From: Streptomyces mutomycini
Lineage (GTDB): Bacteria; Actinomycetota; Actinomycetes; Streptomycetales; Streptomycetaceae
DNA: 64,000 bases
Reading direction: 5' to 3'
NCBI RefSeq assembly: GCF_001700505.1
Contig: NZ_MAPV01000129.1
Location: 1 to 64,000 of the forward strand
Below are positions 1 through 8,591 of the stretch, piece by piece. A program made the position numbers and the translations under genes. The first letter of the stretch is position 1, and every line of letters starts with the position of its first letter. Under the pieces are notes generated by a model, which saw nothing but the letters and a program-made list of their open reading frames with translations, was not told the DNA's origin and did no database searches.

Positions 1-91
1 CGGCGTTCACGCAGGGGCGGGCCGCGTTTCCGTTGTGCATATGTTCGGACGCGGCCGCCGGGCACCGTGCGGCTCCCGATAGGCTGGGCGG

Positions 92-3000
92 ATGACGCGA
101 GCCGAGCAGCCACCGGTCGTGAGCCCCACCTCCGACACACTTGCCGCAGACTCACGCGAGCGCGCCGTACGAGCCCTGTTGCGTGTTCCCCCGCTCAGGC
201 GGTTGTGGAGCGCCCAGCTCGTCGGCAGTATCGGCGATTCACTCGCCCTTCTCGTGCTTGTGCTGTTGTCGCTGCAGGCGGCGGTCCTCGAGGGCTCCTT
301 CGGAGCCGGATACCGCGGGGCGGCCTTTGCCGTCGCCGCCGTGTTCGGTGCCCGGATTCTTTCCACCGTGCTCTTCGGAGCCGTACTCCTGGGGCCTCTG
401 ACGGCACTCATGGCGCCCGCCGGTCCGGTCGACCGGCGCTGGCTGATGATCGGGGCGGACGGGCTGCGGCTCGCTCTGCTGGTCGTCGCACCCCTGTGGA
501 TCGACTGGATGCCGGACAAGGCACTCATGATGATCCTGATCACCGTCTTCGTAGCCGGTACCGGCGAACGGATCTGGTCGGTGGCCAAGGAGAGCGCGGC
601 TCCCGCGCTGCTTCCCGCCCCGCCCCCCGAAGGCGCCGCCGTGCGCCCGCTGCCGGACCACCTCGACGCCCTGCGCAGGCTCTCCCTGCGGACCAACTTC
701 CTTGCCGTTCCCGCGGCCGCCGCCGTGCTTGTGGTCGCCGCACTGGTCGGTGAACTGCTCGGCACCGGCTTCGACTGGTTCTCCTTCCACCAGGCCGCCC
801 TGGGCTCCTACATCGCGGCGGGACTCTTCTCCGCCTCGGTCTCGACCCTCTACTTCCTCAAGATTCCGGCCATCCGGACGCCCCGCCCCCGCTCGCCCCT
901 GGAGGGCCTGCGCCGGCCTGCCGCCGGGACCGGCTCCCCCAAGGGCCGCACCGGCAGCATCCCGCTGGTCGTCGCGGCATGCTCCGCGGTCGCGGGAGCC
1001 ATCGCCGCCGCAGCAGCCGTCTCCGTCCTGCACGCGGCCGACCTCGACGGCGGGCCCGCCACCTTCGCTCTGCTGATCCTGGCCCTGACCGGCGGCACCG
1101 CGCTCGGTATCCGTACCGCGCCCAAGGTGCTGCCCACCCTGTCGCGGCGTCGGCTGCTGGCACTGGCGGTCGCTGTCACGGGCGTCGCGCTCCTCGCGCT
1201 CGGCCTGGTGCCCGACACCGCCACCGGCCTGCTGATCGCGCTGCTCGCCGGTTACGCGGCGGGGGTCGCCGCGCACATCGGGCACGCGGTCATCGATCAG
1301 GAGACCGAGCCCTCCCGGCAGGCCAAGACCACCGAGCACCTCCAGGCCGTCGTCCGGGTGCTGGTCGCGCTCGGCGCGGTGGGCGGTCCGCTGCTCGCCG
1401 CCGCCATCGGCCGGCACCGCCTCGGGTCCGGGGACTTCGTCTTCGCGCACGGTGGTGCGGCCTTCGCGCTGATGCTCATCGGCGCGCTGCTGCTGCCCAT
1501 CGCCGTGATCGTCCTCGCGAAGACCGACGACCGCGCCGGTGTGCCGCTGCGCCGTGACCTGCGTGAGGCGCTGCGTGGCGGCGACCCCGCGGTCGCTCCT
1601 GCGGCGAACGGTTTCTTCCTTGTCCTGGAGGGCGGCGACGGAGCCGGCAAGTCCACCCAGGTCGAGGCACTCGCCGAATGGATCCGGGCCAAGGGCCACG
1701 AGGTCGTGGTGACCCGCGAGCCGGGTGCCACCCCGGTCGGCAAGCGGCTGCGCTCGATCCTGCTGGACGTCTCTTCGGCCGGCCTGTCGAACCGTGCCGA
1801 AGCACTGCTTTACGCCGCCGACCGCGCCGAGCACGTCGACTCCGTCGTCCGCCCGGCTCTGGAGCGCGGCGCGATCGTCATCTCGGACCGCTACATCGAC
1901 TCGTCCGTCGCCTATCAGGGCGCGGGCCGGGACCTCGCACCGACCGAGATCGCCCGGATCTCGCGCTGGGCGACCGGCGGGCTCGTTCCGCATCTGACGG
2001 TGCTGCTGGACGTCGACCCGGAGACGGCACGTGAACGCTTCACCGAGGCGCCCGACCGGCTGGAGTCCGAGCCGGCCGAATTCCACAACCGTGTGCGGTC
2101 CGGCTTCCTGACCCTTGCCGCGGCCGACCCGGGGCGCTACCTGGTGGTGGACGCCGGGCAGGAGCCCGACGCGATCACCACGGTCGTACGCCACCGGCTC
2201 GACCGGCTCCTTCCGCTCTCCGAAGCCGAGATCAAGGCCCAGGAGGAGGCGCGCAGGGCGGCCGAGGAGGAGGCCCGGCGCAAGGCCGAAGAAGAGGCGG
2301 CCCGCAAGGCCGAGGAGGAGCGGCTGGAGGCCGAGCGGCAGGCTCAGCTCGCGAAGCTCCGTGCCGAGGAGGAGGCGCGCAGGCGCCGCGAGGAGGAAGA
2401 GGCCCGGCAGCGCGAGGCCGAACGCCAGGCGGAGGAAGCCCGGCAGCGCGCCGAGGAGGCCCGCCGCCGTGCTGAGGAGGAGCGGGCCCGTCTCGAGGCC
2501 GAGGACCGGGTGCGCGAGGCCGAGCAGGAGCGGCTGCGCCGGCAGGCCCAGGAGGAGGCGCGGCTGCGCAAGGAGGCCGAGGAACTGCGCCTGGAGAAGC
2601 AGCGCAAGGCGGAGGAGGCGCTGGTGAGGTCCGAGGAGGCGCGCCGCCGCGCCGAGGCCGAGGCAGCAGCCGCCGCCGCGCAGCGTTCCCGGGAGCAGGG
2701 CAGGTCCGAGTCCTGGGAGACCGGGCCGTCCGTGCAGGACAACGAGCTCACCGTCCCGACGCCGGTCGTCAGTCCGAACGAGATCACGCAGCCCGTGCCG
2801 GTCGCCCGGCCGGACCGCCCGGAGCGCGACGCGGACGAGACCGCTGTGACGCCGCCCGTGCGCGATGCGGACGAGACGGCTGTGACGCCGCCCGTGCGCG
2901 GTGCGGACGAGACGGCTGTGATGCGGCCCGTGCGGGACGCGGACGAGACCGCCGTACTGCGGCCCGTGCGGGACGAGGACCCGTCGGACCGTGTGCCGCC

Positions 3001-3268
3001 GGGCGTCTTCCGTGACGAGCGACGGGCTTCGGGTGCCGAGAGCGAGAACGAGCGCACGCGTGAACTGCCCCAGGTCGGCGATCACCCGCAGGCCGGGCGT
3101 GCGGCACAGGACGCCGCGGCCCGGGACGGCCGCCGCAAGCGGCCGCGTTCGGACTGGGCCGAGGAGACCCCGCTGGACGATCTGCCGTCCCTGGCCGACG
3201 AGCTTCTCGGCGGGCAGGACGACGACCAGGGCGGCTCCGGACGGGGCGGTCGCAAGCCGCGTCGCTGA
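92..3268 (+). CDS. tmk: dTMP kinase fused to an N-terminal MFS-like membrane domain and a C-terminal coiled coil
   Basis: Phosphorylates dTMP to dTDP for DNA synthesis. The 1058-residue product is about five times the length of a normal thymidylate kinase. Residues ~25-480 form many hydrophobic helices resembling a major-facilitator transporter. The kinase lies at ~507-710, with the P-loop EGGDGAGKST near 512-521, the TREPGATPVG segment and the SDRYIDSS substrate loop. Residues ~713-880 are an Ala/Glu/Arg-rich coiled coil, followed by an acidic disordered tail with four 12-residue repeats (913-960). Long fused kinases of this type are usual in Streptomyces. The enzyme is therefore probably membrane-tethered; what the transporter-like half does is not evident. 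holB follows 112 nt downstream, a common actinobacterial pairing. ATG chosen at the start of the only long coding frame. Confidence 0.93.
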   Translation: MTRAEQPPVVSPTSDTLAADSRERAVRALLRVPPLRRLWSAQLVGSIGDSLALLVLVLLSLQAAVLEGSFGAGYRGAAFAVAAVFGARILSTVLFGAVLLGPLTALMAPAGPVDRRWLMIGADGLRLALLVVAPLWIDWMPDKALMMILITVFVAGTGERIWSVAKESAAPALLPAPPPEGAAVRPLPDHLDALRRLSLRTNFLAVPAAAAVLVVAALVGELLGTGFDWFSFHQAALGSYIAAGLFSASVSTLYFLKIPAIRTPRPRSPLEGLRRPAAGTGSPKGRTGSIPLVVAACSAVAGAIAAAAAVSVLHAADLDGGPATFALLILALTGGTALGIRTAPKVLPTLSRRRLLALAVAVTGVALLALGLVPDTATGLLIALLAGYAAGVAAHIGHAVIDQETEPSRQAKTTEHLQAVVRVLVALGAVGGPLLAAAIGRHRLGSGDFVFAHGGAAFALMLIGALLLPIAVIVLAKTDDRAGVPLRRDLREALRGGDPAVAPAANGFFLVLEGGDGAGKSTQVEALAEWIRAKGHEVVVTREPGATPVGKRLRSILLDVSSAGLSNRAEALLYAADRAEHVDSVVRPALERGAIVISDRYIDSSVAYQGAGRDLAPTEIARISRWATGGLVPHLTVLLDVDPETARERFTEAPDRLESEPAEFHNRVRSGFLTLAAADPGRYLVVDAGQEPDAITTVVRHRLDRLLPLSEAEIKAQEEARRAAEEEARRKAEEEAARKAEEERLEAERQAQLAKLRAEEEARRRREEEEARQREAERQAEEARQRAEEARRRAEEERARLEAEDRVREAEQERLRRQAQEEARLRKEAEELRLEKQRKAEEALVRSEEARRRAEAEAAAAAAQRSREQGRSESWETGPSVQDNELTVPTPVVSPNEITQPVPVARPDRPERDADETAVTPPVRDADETAVTPPVRGADETAVMRPVRDADETAVLRPVRDEDPSDRVPPGVFRDERRASGAESENERTRELPQVGDHPQAGRAAQDAAARDGRRKRPRSDWAEETPLDDLPSLADELLGGQDDDQGGSGRGGRKPRR
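2828..2971 (+). repeat. Four 36-bp tandem repeats inside tmk
   Basis: Four in-frame 36-bp units encode near-identical 12-residue blocks of the form DADETAVxxPVR, residues 913-960 of the dTMP kinase fusion. Units 1 and 2 differ by a few silent changes; units 3 and 4 replace TPP with MRP or LRP. Copy number is likely to vary between strains. Confidence 0.85.
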
Positions 3269-3380
3269 CGGGCGGACGGTGGGCCGTGCGGAGCGCCGGG
3301 ACTGTCAGACCCTTCCCGCACAATAGGGAAGCGCTGGGACACCGGCGTTGCCGCACCACACCACCGGAAGGGCGGTGACC

Positions 3381-4586
3381 ATGACCGTATGGGACGACCT
3401 GGTCGGGCAGGACCGGGTGCAGGAGCAGCTCGGCGCCGCCGCCCGGGACGCCGACGCGCTGGTCACCGCCCAGTCCGAGGGCCGGCCGGTGCCCCCGGGG
3501 TCGAAGATGACCCATGCCTGGCTGTTCACCGGCCCGCCCGGCTCCGGCCGGTCCACCGCCGCGCGTGCCTTTGCCGCGGCGCTCCAGTGCACCAGCCCCG
3601 ACCGGGCCCTGGGCGGGGCTCCCGGCTGCGGCTTCTGCGACGGCTGTCACACGGCGCTGATCGGCACCCACGCCGATGTCGACGTGATCCGGACGGATCT
3701 GCTCTCCATCGGTGTGAAGGAGACCCGTGAGCTCGTCCGCCGTGCCCAGCTCTCCCCTGCCGTGGGCCGCTGGCAGGTCATCGTCATGGAGGACGCCGAC
3801 CGCCTCACCGAGGGCGCGGGAAACGTCCTGCTGAAGGCCGTGGAGGAGCCGGCGCCCCGAACGGTGTGGCTGCTCTGCGCCCCGTCCCTGGAGGACGTTC
3901 TGCCGACGATCCGCTCCCGCTGCCGCCATCTCATCCTGCGTACGCCTCCGGTGGCCGCGGTGGCCGATGTGCTGATCAGGCGCGACGGCATCGACCCGGA
4001 GCGTGCCGCGTCCGCCGCCCGCGCAACCCAGGGGCACATCGGCAGGGCGCGCCGTCTGGCCACGGACGAGCGGGCGCGTGCCCGCCGTGCCGCGGTGCTC
4101 AAGCTCCCGCTCCGCGTCCATGATGTCGGCGGCTGCCTCAAGGCGGCCCAGGAGCTGATCGATACGGCGACGGACGACGCCAAGCAGGTCGCCGAGGAGG
4201 TCGACGTCAAGGAGACGGACGACCTGAAGGCGGCGCTCGGAGGTGTGGCCGGTGGCCGGATGCCACGCGGGACCGCGGGTGCGATGAAGGAGCTGGAGGA
4301 CAGGCAGAAGCGCCGCAGGACGCGTACGCAGCGAGACAGCCTCGATCTCGCGCTCAGCGAGCTCACCGGCTTCTACCGCGATGTGCTGGCACTGCAGCTC
4401 GGTTCCCGGATCGCCCTCGCCAACACCGACGTGCAGGACGCGCTCGACCGGGTCGCCGAGTCGTCCACCCCCGAGCGCACCTTGCGGCGGATCGAGGCCG
4501 TGATCGCCTGCCGCCGTGCCCTCGACCGCAACGTGGCGCCCCTGCTCGCCGTGGAGGCGATGACGGTGGCGCTCCGGGCGGGCTGA
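3381..4586 (+). CDS. holB: DNA polymerase III subunit delta'
   Basis: Clamp-loader subunit that helps load the sliding clamp at the replication fork. The 401-residue protein shows an AAA+ fold. The P-loop GPPGSGRST at ~51-59 has Arg where ATP-binding clamp-loader subunits have Lys, as expected for delta', which does not hydrolyse ATP. A zinc site is formed by C70, C83, C86 and C89. The sensor-1/SRC segment (TIRSRCR) lies near residue 180. Start: the ATG at 3381 lies 8 nt after GGAAGGG; GTG 3375 is a possible alternative. It sits 112 nt after tmk on the same strand. Confidence 0.92.
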   Translation: MTVWDDLVGQDRVQEQLGAAARDADALVTAQSEGRPVPPGSKMTHAWLFTGPPGSGRSTAARAFAAALQCTSPDRALGGAPGCGFCDGCHTALIGTHADVDVIRTDLLSIGVKETRELVRRAQLSPAVGRWQVIVMEDADRLTEGAGNVLLKAVEEPAPRTVWLLCAPSLEDVLPTIRSRCRHLILRTPPVAAVADVLIRRDGIDPERAASAARATQGHIGRARRLATDERARARRAAVLKLPLRVHDVGGCLKAAQELIDTATDDAKQVAEEVDVKETDDLKAALGGVAGGRMPRGTAGAMKELEDRQKRRRTRTQRDSLDLALSELTGFYRDVLALQLGSRIALANTDVQDALDRVAESSTPERTLRRIEAVIACRRALDRNVAPLLAVEAMTVALRAG

Positions 4587-4716
4587 ACAAGGGCCGAGCG
4601 CCGGCATCGTGAAGATGCAATGGGGCCGCTGCCCCGTGTGGTCCGCAGGACCGAGTGAATTCACCCGTATGAGTAGGGAATCGGTTGGGTCGTCACGCGG
4701 CGGCTACGCTCCGGGG

Positions 4717-6246
4717 ATGGACACCAGGCGCCTGCTCCGTACGTTCGCCATCGCGCTCGGCACTGCCGGCCTTCTCGTCTCCGGCTGCAGCAGCGGAGGG
4801 TCGGCCCCGAGTGCGTCGGCGACGGGCTCGCCCGTCAGCGAGGAGCTCGAGCCGTACTACGGGCAGAAGCTGAAGTGGCGCGACTGCGGCGTGGAGGGCT
4901 TCCAGTGCACGACGATGAAGGCCCCCCTGGACTACGCGAAGCCCGACGACGGGGACGTCAAGCTGGCCGTCTCCCGCAAGAAGGCCACCGGGCCGGGCAA
5001 GCGGATCGGCTCGCTCCTGGTGAATCCCGGTGGCCCCGGCGGGTCGGCGGTCGACTATCTCGAGCGGTATGCGGCCATCGGCTACCCCGCCCCGGTCCGC
5101 GCCCGGTACGACATGGTGTCCATCGATCCGCGTGGAGTGGCCCGCAGCGAACCGGTCGAGTGCCTCACGGGCAAGGAGATGGACGCCTACACGCAGGTGG
5201 ACCAGACCCCGGACGACAAGGGGGAGATCGCCGCGCTGAACAAGTCGTTCGCGAAGTTCGCCGACGGCTGCGAGAAGCGTTCCGGCACGATCCTCCCGCA
5301 TGTCTCCACGGTGGAGACGGCACGCGACATGGATGTCCTGCGCTCCCTGCTCGGCGACGAGAAGCTGCACTACGTCGGCGCCTCGTACGGCACGTTCCTC
5401 GGCGCGACCTATGCGGAACTGTTCCCCGAGCGGGCAGGCCGTCTCGTCCTGGACGGAGCGATGGACCCGTCGCTCCCCGCGATCGACATCAACCGCGATC
5501 AGACCGCCGGCTTCGAGGCGGCGTTCCAGTCCTTCGCCGCGGACTGTGTGAAGCAGGCCGACTGCCCGCTCGGCAGCACGTCCACCGCCGATGCGGCGAC
5601 CGCGCTGAAGAAGCTCTTCAGGGACCTGGACTCCGAGCCCGTAGCGACGGGGGAGACCCGGCAGCTGACCGAATCCCTGGCGACGACGGGTGTGATCGCC
5701 GCGATGTACGACGAGGCCGCCTGGCCCCAGCTCCGCGAAGCCGTAGCCGCGGCGCAGCGCGGTGACGGTTCCGGCCTCCTCGCCCTGGCCGACGGCTATT
5801 ACGAGCGCGGTCCGAACGGCAAGTACGCCAATCTGATGTTCGCCAACGCCGCCGTGAACTGCCTCGACCTGACCCCCGCCTTCCCCGGCCCCGCAGAGGT
5901 GGAGAAGGCGCTCCCGGAGTTCGAGGAGGCCTCTCCCGTCTTCGGCAGGGGCTTCGCCTGGGCCGCTCTGAACTGCGGTTCCTGGCCTGTGGAAGCCACC
6001 GGCACCCCGCACCGCACCGAGGCTGAGGGCGCCGCCCCGATCGTCGTCGTCGGCACCACCCGTGACCCGGCGACCCCCTACAAGTGGGCCGAGTCCCTCG
6101 CGGACCAGCTTTCCTCCGGCACCCTGCTCACCTACGAGGGCGACGGGCACACGGCGTACGGCCGCGGCAGCGACTGCATCGACACGGCGATCAACACCTA
6201 CCTGCTGGACGGTACGCCGCCCAAGGACGGCAAGAAGTGCAGCTGA
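4717..6246 (+). CDS. Secreted alpha/beta-hydrolase lipoprotein, tripeptidyl aminopeptidase-like
   Basis: Probable extracellular exo-peptidase releasing tripeptides or other N-terminal fragments, of the Streptomyces TAP/SlpD/SlpE type. The 509-residue protein has a lipoprotein signal with lipobox LVSGC (acylated C24). The oxyanion segment NPGGPGGS and the nucleophile elbow GASYGTF (S223) are present, and the catalytic Asp (RDPATPY) and His (GDGHTAYG) are near the C-terminus, in the TAP C-terminal domain. Start: the ATG at 4717 places the signal peptide correctly; the upstream in-frame extension has no signal character. It stands alone between holB and the tRNA. Its exact substrate is not predictable. 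Confidence 0.88.
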   Translation: MDTRRLLRTFAIALGTAGLLVSGCSSGGSAPSASATGSPVSEELEPYYGQKLKWRDCGVEGFQCTTMKAPLDYAKPDDGDVKLAVSRKKATGPGKRIGSLLVNPGGPGGSAVDYLERYAAIGYPAPVRARYDMVSIDPRGVARSEPVECLTGKEMDAYTQVDQTPDDKGEIAALNKSFAKFADGCEKRSGTILPHVSTVETARDMDVLRSLLGDEKLHYVGASYGTFLGATYAELFPERAGRLVLDGAMDPSLPAIDINRDQTAGFEAAFQSFAADCVKQADCPLGSTSTADAATALKKLFRDLDSEPVATGETRQLTESLATTGVIAAMYDEAAWPQLREAVAAAQRGDGSGLLALADGYYERGPNGKYANLMFANAAVNCLDLTPAFPGPAEVEKALPEFEEASPVFGRGFAWAALNCGSWPVEATGTPHRTEAEGAAPIVVVGTTRDPATPYKWAESLADQLSSGTLLTYEGDGHTAYGRGSDCIDTAINTYLLDGTPPKDGKKCS

Positions 6247-6344
6247 CCTGCGGATAAGGCAGCGGCGGCGGGCGGTGCGGAGCACCCCCGGAAACTGTGT
6301 AGACTTGGCGTCGCTGCTGACCGCACCATGGTGCGACAGAGCGT

Positions 6345-6418
6345 GCCGCCTTAGCTCAGTTGGCCAGAGCAACGCACTCGTAATGCGTAGGTCTCGGGTT
6401 CGAATCCCGAAGGCGGCT
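6345..6418 (+). tRNA. tRNA-Thr (anticodon CGT)
   Basis: A complete cloverleaf of 74 nt. The acceptor stem is GCCGCCT/AGGCGGC, the D-arm contains TTAGCTCAGTTGG, the anticodon stem ACGCA/TGCGT encloses loop CTCGTAA, and the T-arm is CGGGTTCGAATCCCG. No CCA is encoded, as usual in Streptomyces. tRNA genes are common integration sites, and here the gene sits just upstream of an accessory cluster. Confidence 0.96.
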
Positions 6419-6424
6419 CTGTGG

Positions 6425-6467
6425 AAGCCTCAGGACTCACTCGCCGTGACCTGGGGCTTTTGCTTTT
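6425..6467 (+). terminator. Rho-independent terminator of the tRNA-Thr gene
   Basis: A 10-bp stem (AAGCCTCAGG at 6425-6434 pairing with CCTGGGGCTT at 6450-6459, one G-T wobble) encloses a 15-nt loop and runs into TTTGCTTTT. It begins six bases after the mature tRNA. Confidence 0.85.
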
Positions 6468-7146
6468 GCCGGATACGGCGCCGCCCTCGGGTGCGGGCCC
6501 AGGAGTGCAGCGGTCCCAGTTCTGGTCCCAGCGGGGCCTGGGCTCTGTCTCGTGGGCGAGGCAGCGAAGAACCCGGGGGGCGAGGAACCCGCCCATGCGG
6601 CGCACGGTGCCCTCTGTGGCCGTACCGTTCGCCCTGTGGACGGATTGAAACCCGGCGACAACAACGGAGCAGTCGGCCCCCGCACTTCGTCCGGAACGAG
6701 TCGGCGCCACAGATCGCCATACGATGCCGCATCAGCGACCTGTCACGCGAGCCATCCTCGTAGTCCCGGGTCGTCGAGTGCGGCGTCGAGCTCCTCACTC
6801 AACAGCACGTGAGCCTCGTGTGTTGCGGACGCCGACTCCCGTTCGATCAGTGGCCGCTCCGGGAGAGCCCACGCATTTCTCAAGGAAATGATCTACTGCC
6901 GCACCCGAGAGGTTTCAGCCCGGGGCCTATGTTTCGGACAACTTTGCCATCCCTTTAGGTCCAAAAATGGCAATCCGCTGTGGGCCGACAAGGCGTTTTT
7001 CGGACGCGACGCAAAGATAAGTGGAATCTTAAGTACCTGTTGCGCGGCAGGAGTTGTTCGTGTTCAGCTCCATACGGTCCAGCTATCTCAACGGGACTGG
7101 CCCTTCCGGGTCTCACGATTGATTCGATTAGCGGGAAGGTTGAAGC
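6468..7146. other. Long intergenic region ahead of the thioamitide cluster
   Basis: About 680 nt with no convincing gene. The second half (from ~6890) is clearly more AT-rich than its surroundings and should hold the cluster promoter, but I could not assign -35/-10 boxes with confidence. Visible features are a tandem GGTCCCA pair (6512-6518 and 6524-6530), a 7-bp dyad TTGCCAT/ATGGCAA (6944-6950 and 6967-6973) and a short minus-strand open frame (6743-6892). A ribosome binding site, GGAAGG at 7134-7139, serves the precursor gene. Confidence 0.6.
6743..6892 (-). pseudogene. Possible gene remnant (49-codon open frame)
   Basis: A minus-strand frame with no start of its own, bounded by TAG upstream, could encode 49 residues ending in LSEELDAALDDPGLRGWLA. 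The acidic, helix-like C-terminal composition and regular codons look like the tail of a former gene, but I recognise no family. It may be chance. If real, it marks decay beside the tRNA and fits an island boundary. Confidence 0.25.
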
Positions 7147-7413
7147 ATGTCTGAAACCACGACAGCAGCTCAGGTGGACGAGGTCGCGTTCAGCGACCTG
7201 GTCAGCAAAATCAAGGAAGCCGAACTGGCGATGACGGACGAGCAGCGCGCCGTTATCGACCCGGCCGCCGGCGAGAAGGCCCTGGAGGAGCTGGCGGGAG
7301 TCAGCCCCGAGGACCTGCAGGCATTCCTGGAGGAGAAGGCCGGCATATCGCCGGACGAGGAGGCGCAAGGCAGCGTCATGGCCGCCATCGCCACCGTGGC
7401 TTACCACTGCTGA
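7147..7413 (+). CDS. Thioamitide precursor peptide (TvaA/ThoA-type)
   Basis: Ribosomal substrate of the cluster, 88 residues. The acidic, helical leader (residues 1-75) is followed by the 13-residue core SVMAAIATVAYHC at the C-terminus. The thioviridamide core, as I recall it, is SVMAAAATVAFHC, so this one has Ile6 and Tyr11. By analogy, Ser1 is dehydrated and becomes a pyruvyl cap, Thr8 and Cys13 form the AviMeCys macrocycle, His12 is beta-hydroxylated and bis-N-methylated, and residues in the Val2-Ala7 stretch carry thioamides. The ATG is 7 nt after GGAAGG. It is the first gene of a long operon; the kinase gene starts 8 nt after its stop. Confidence 0.95.
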   Translation: MSETTTAAQVDEVAFSDLVSKIKEAELAMTDEQRAVIDPAAGEKALEELAGVSPEDLQAFLEEKAGISPDEEAQGSVMAAIATVAYHC

Positions 7414-7421
7414 GTTAGACA

Positions 7422-8591
7422 ATGGCAAGCAGCGCTTCCGAGCAGAAGGCCGGTCCGGTGCACCGTCGGCCTGATCGAGTGGGTCGTGCACCATCCTCGC
7501 CCTTGACCGGAGCGCTGCCGGACGGGTCCGGTGTCAGTCGGCGCCGGATCCGTTCCTGGTTGGCCTCGCTCGGCGTGGATCACGGGCGAATCATTGACGC
7601 CCAGGAATTCGTCGCACGCAGTCGCGCGGTGATGCTGCGTTTCGAGGACGGCACCTCCTTGTTCCTGAAGGAAATGGATAATGCCGCAGGGGTTGCGATT
7701 GATGCGGCATTTCGGAATGAGGAGGCGATGTTGCGTCTGGTGCCTGTCGCCGGACTCCCCGTCGTCTCCGAACGTGCTATTCCGCGGCTCGTCGCGACCG
7801 ACCCAGAGAGTGGAACCCTCGTCATGGAGGGGAAGGTCGGTTTCGCCTCACTTCGGGAGCTGGTGCAGAGTTCGCCGGATATTCCGGTGTCCGTGCTCGT
7901 GGCGATGGCCAGCGTGGTTGCCGGTATTCACCGGACACCCGTACCGGACACGCACGGACGGGACGCCTCCGGCCTGCGGAGTTTCGGTTTCCCCTTCGCC
8001 TCATTCGCCGTGCTGACCCCTGAGCAGCTGGTGGGGGGGCCAGGCATGGACTACCCGGCGTACGTTGCGGCGATGCAGGCCGTCGACACCGAGGTCGACA
8101 TGCTGCGGCGCTCCTGGCAGCCCTCCTCCTTGGTCCACTTCGACCTGCGGGACGACAACATCCTCGTACGGGAGAACGCTGACGATCGTCCCGAGGTCGC
8201 CCTGGTCGACTGGGAGATGGCCGGGTACGGCGATCCCCTGCTCGATGTCGGCACGGTGGTGGGGCAATTGCTCGTGCAGTGGCTCCAGACCGTGCGCGAC
8301 ACCCCGGAACAGCTCGCTTCCGCAGCCGCATGGACGACCGTGAGACGTAACGCCGGTCTCTTCATCACCGCCTACGAACACGTGGCTCCGCTCTCCGAGG
8401 AGCAGCACATCGCTGTGTTCCGCTACGCCGGGCTGTTCGCCCTGATGCACGCGGCCGGACGCCTGGAACAGATCGGCTCGCTGGGCAGGATCGGGCACCT
8501 GTGTCTGTTCGTCGGGCGCCAGCTGCTGAAGAACCCGCAGGGCATCGCCGAACTATTCCTGCCGTCGAAGGGGCGGAGCAGCCGCGCATGA
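7422..8591 (+). CDS. APH-like kinase of thioamitide biosynthesis (TvaC/ThoC-type)
   Basis: Predicted to phosphorylate core Ser/Thr so that the HopA1-like protein can eliminate phosphate, giving dehydroamino acids. The 389-residue protein has the aminoglycoside-phosphotransferase fold with its catalytic residues intact: likely ATP Lys K83 (LFLKEMD), HFDLRDDN with H239, D241 and N246, and metal-binding D263 (LVDWEM). The start at 7422 lacks an obvious ribosome site and is only 8 nt after the precursor stop, so translation is probably coupled; a later in-frame GTG (for example 7458) is possible. It overlaps the next gene by 4 nt. Homology cannot separate a peptide kinase from a small-molecule kinase; the role rests on gene order. 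Confidence 0.82.
   Translation: MASSASEQKAGPVHRRPDRVGRAPSSPLTGALPDGSGVSRRRIRSWLASLGVDHGRIIDAQEFVARSRAVMLRFEDGTSLFLKEMDNAAGVAIDAAFRNEEAMLRLVPVAGLPVVSERAIPRLVATDPESGTLVMEGKVGFASLRELVQSSPDIPVSVLVAMASVVAGIHRTPVPDTHGRDASGLRSFGFPFASFAVLTPEQLVGGPGMDYPAYVAAMQAVDTEVDMLRRSWQPSSLVHFDLRDDNILVRENADDRPEVALVDWEMAGYGDPLLDVGTVVGQLLVQWLQTVRDTPEQLASAAAWTTVRRNAGLFITAYEHVAPLSEEQHIAVFRYAGLFALMHAAGRLEQIGSLGRIGHLCLFVGRQLLKNPQGIAELFLPSKGRSSRA

Noticed and set aside
239..3085. A 948-residue minus-strand open frame across tmk
   Set aside because: It is the mirror of the GC-rich, repetitive tmk coding strand; composition is low-complexity and the plus strand has clear kinase motifs.
6512..6530. Tandem GGTCCCA copies after the tRNA as recombinase arm sites
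   Set aside because: Two 7-bp copies alone are weak evidence; no integrase and no matching site at the other end of the cluster were found.
6888..7154. An 88-codon plus-strand frame just before the precursor gene
   Set aside because: Codon use is not Streptomyces-like, it overlaps the precursor start, and it covers the AT-rich promoter region.
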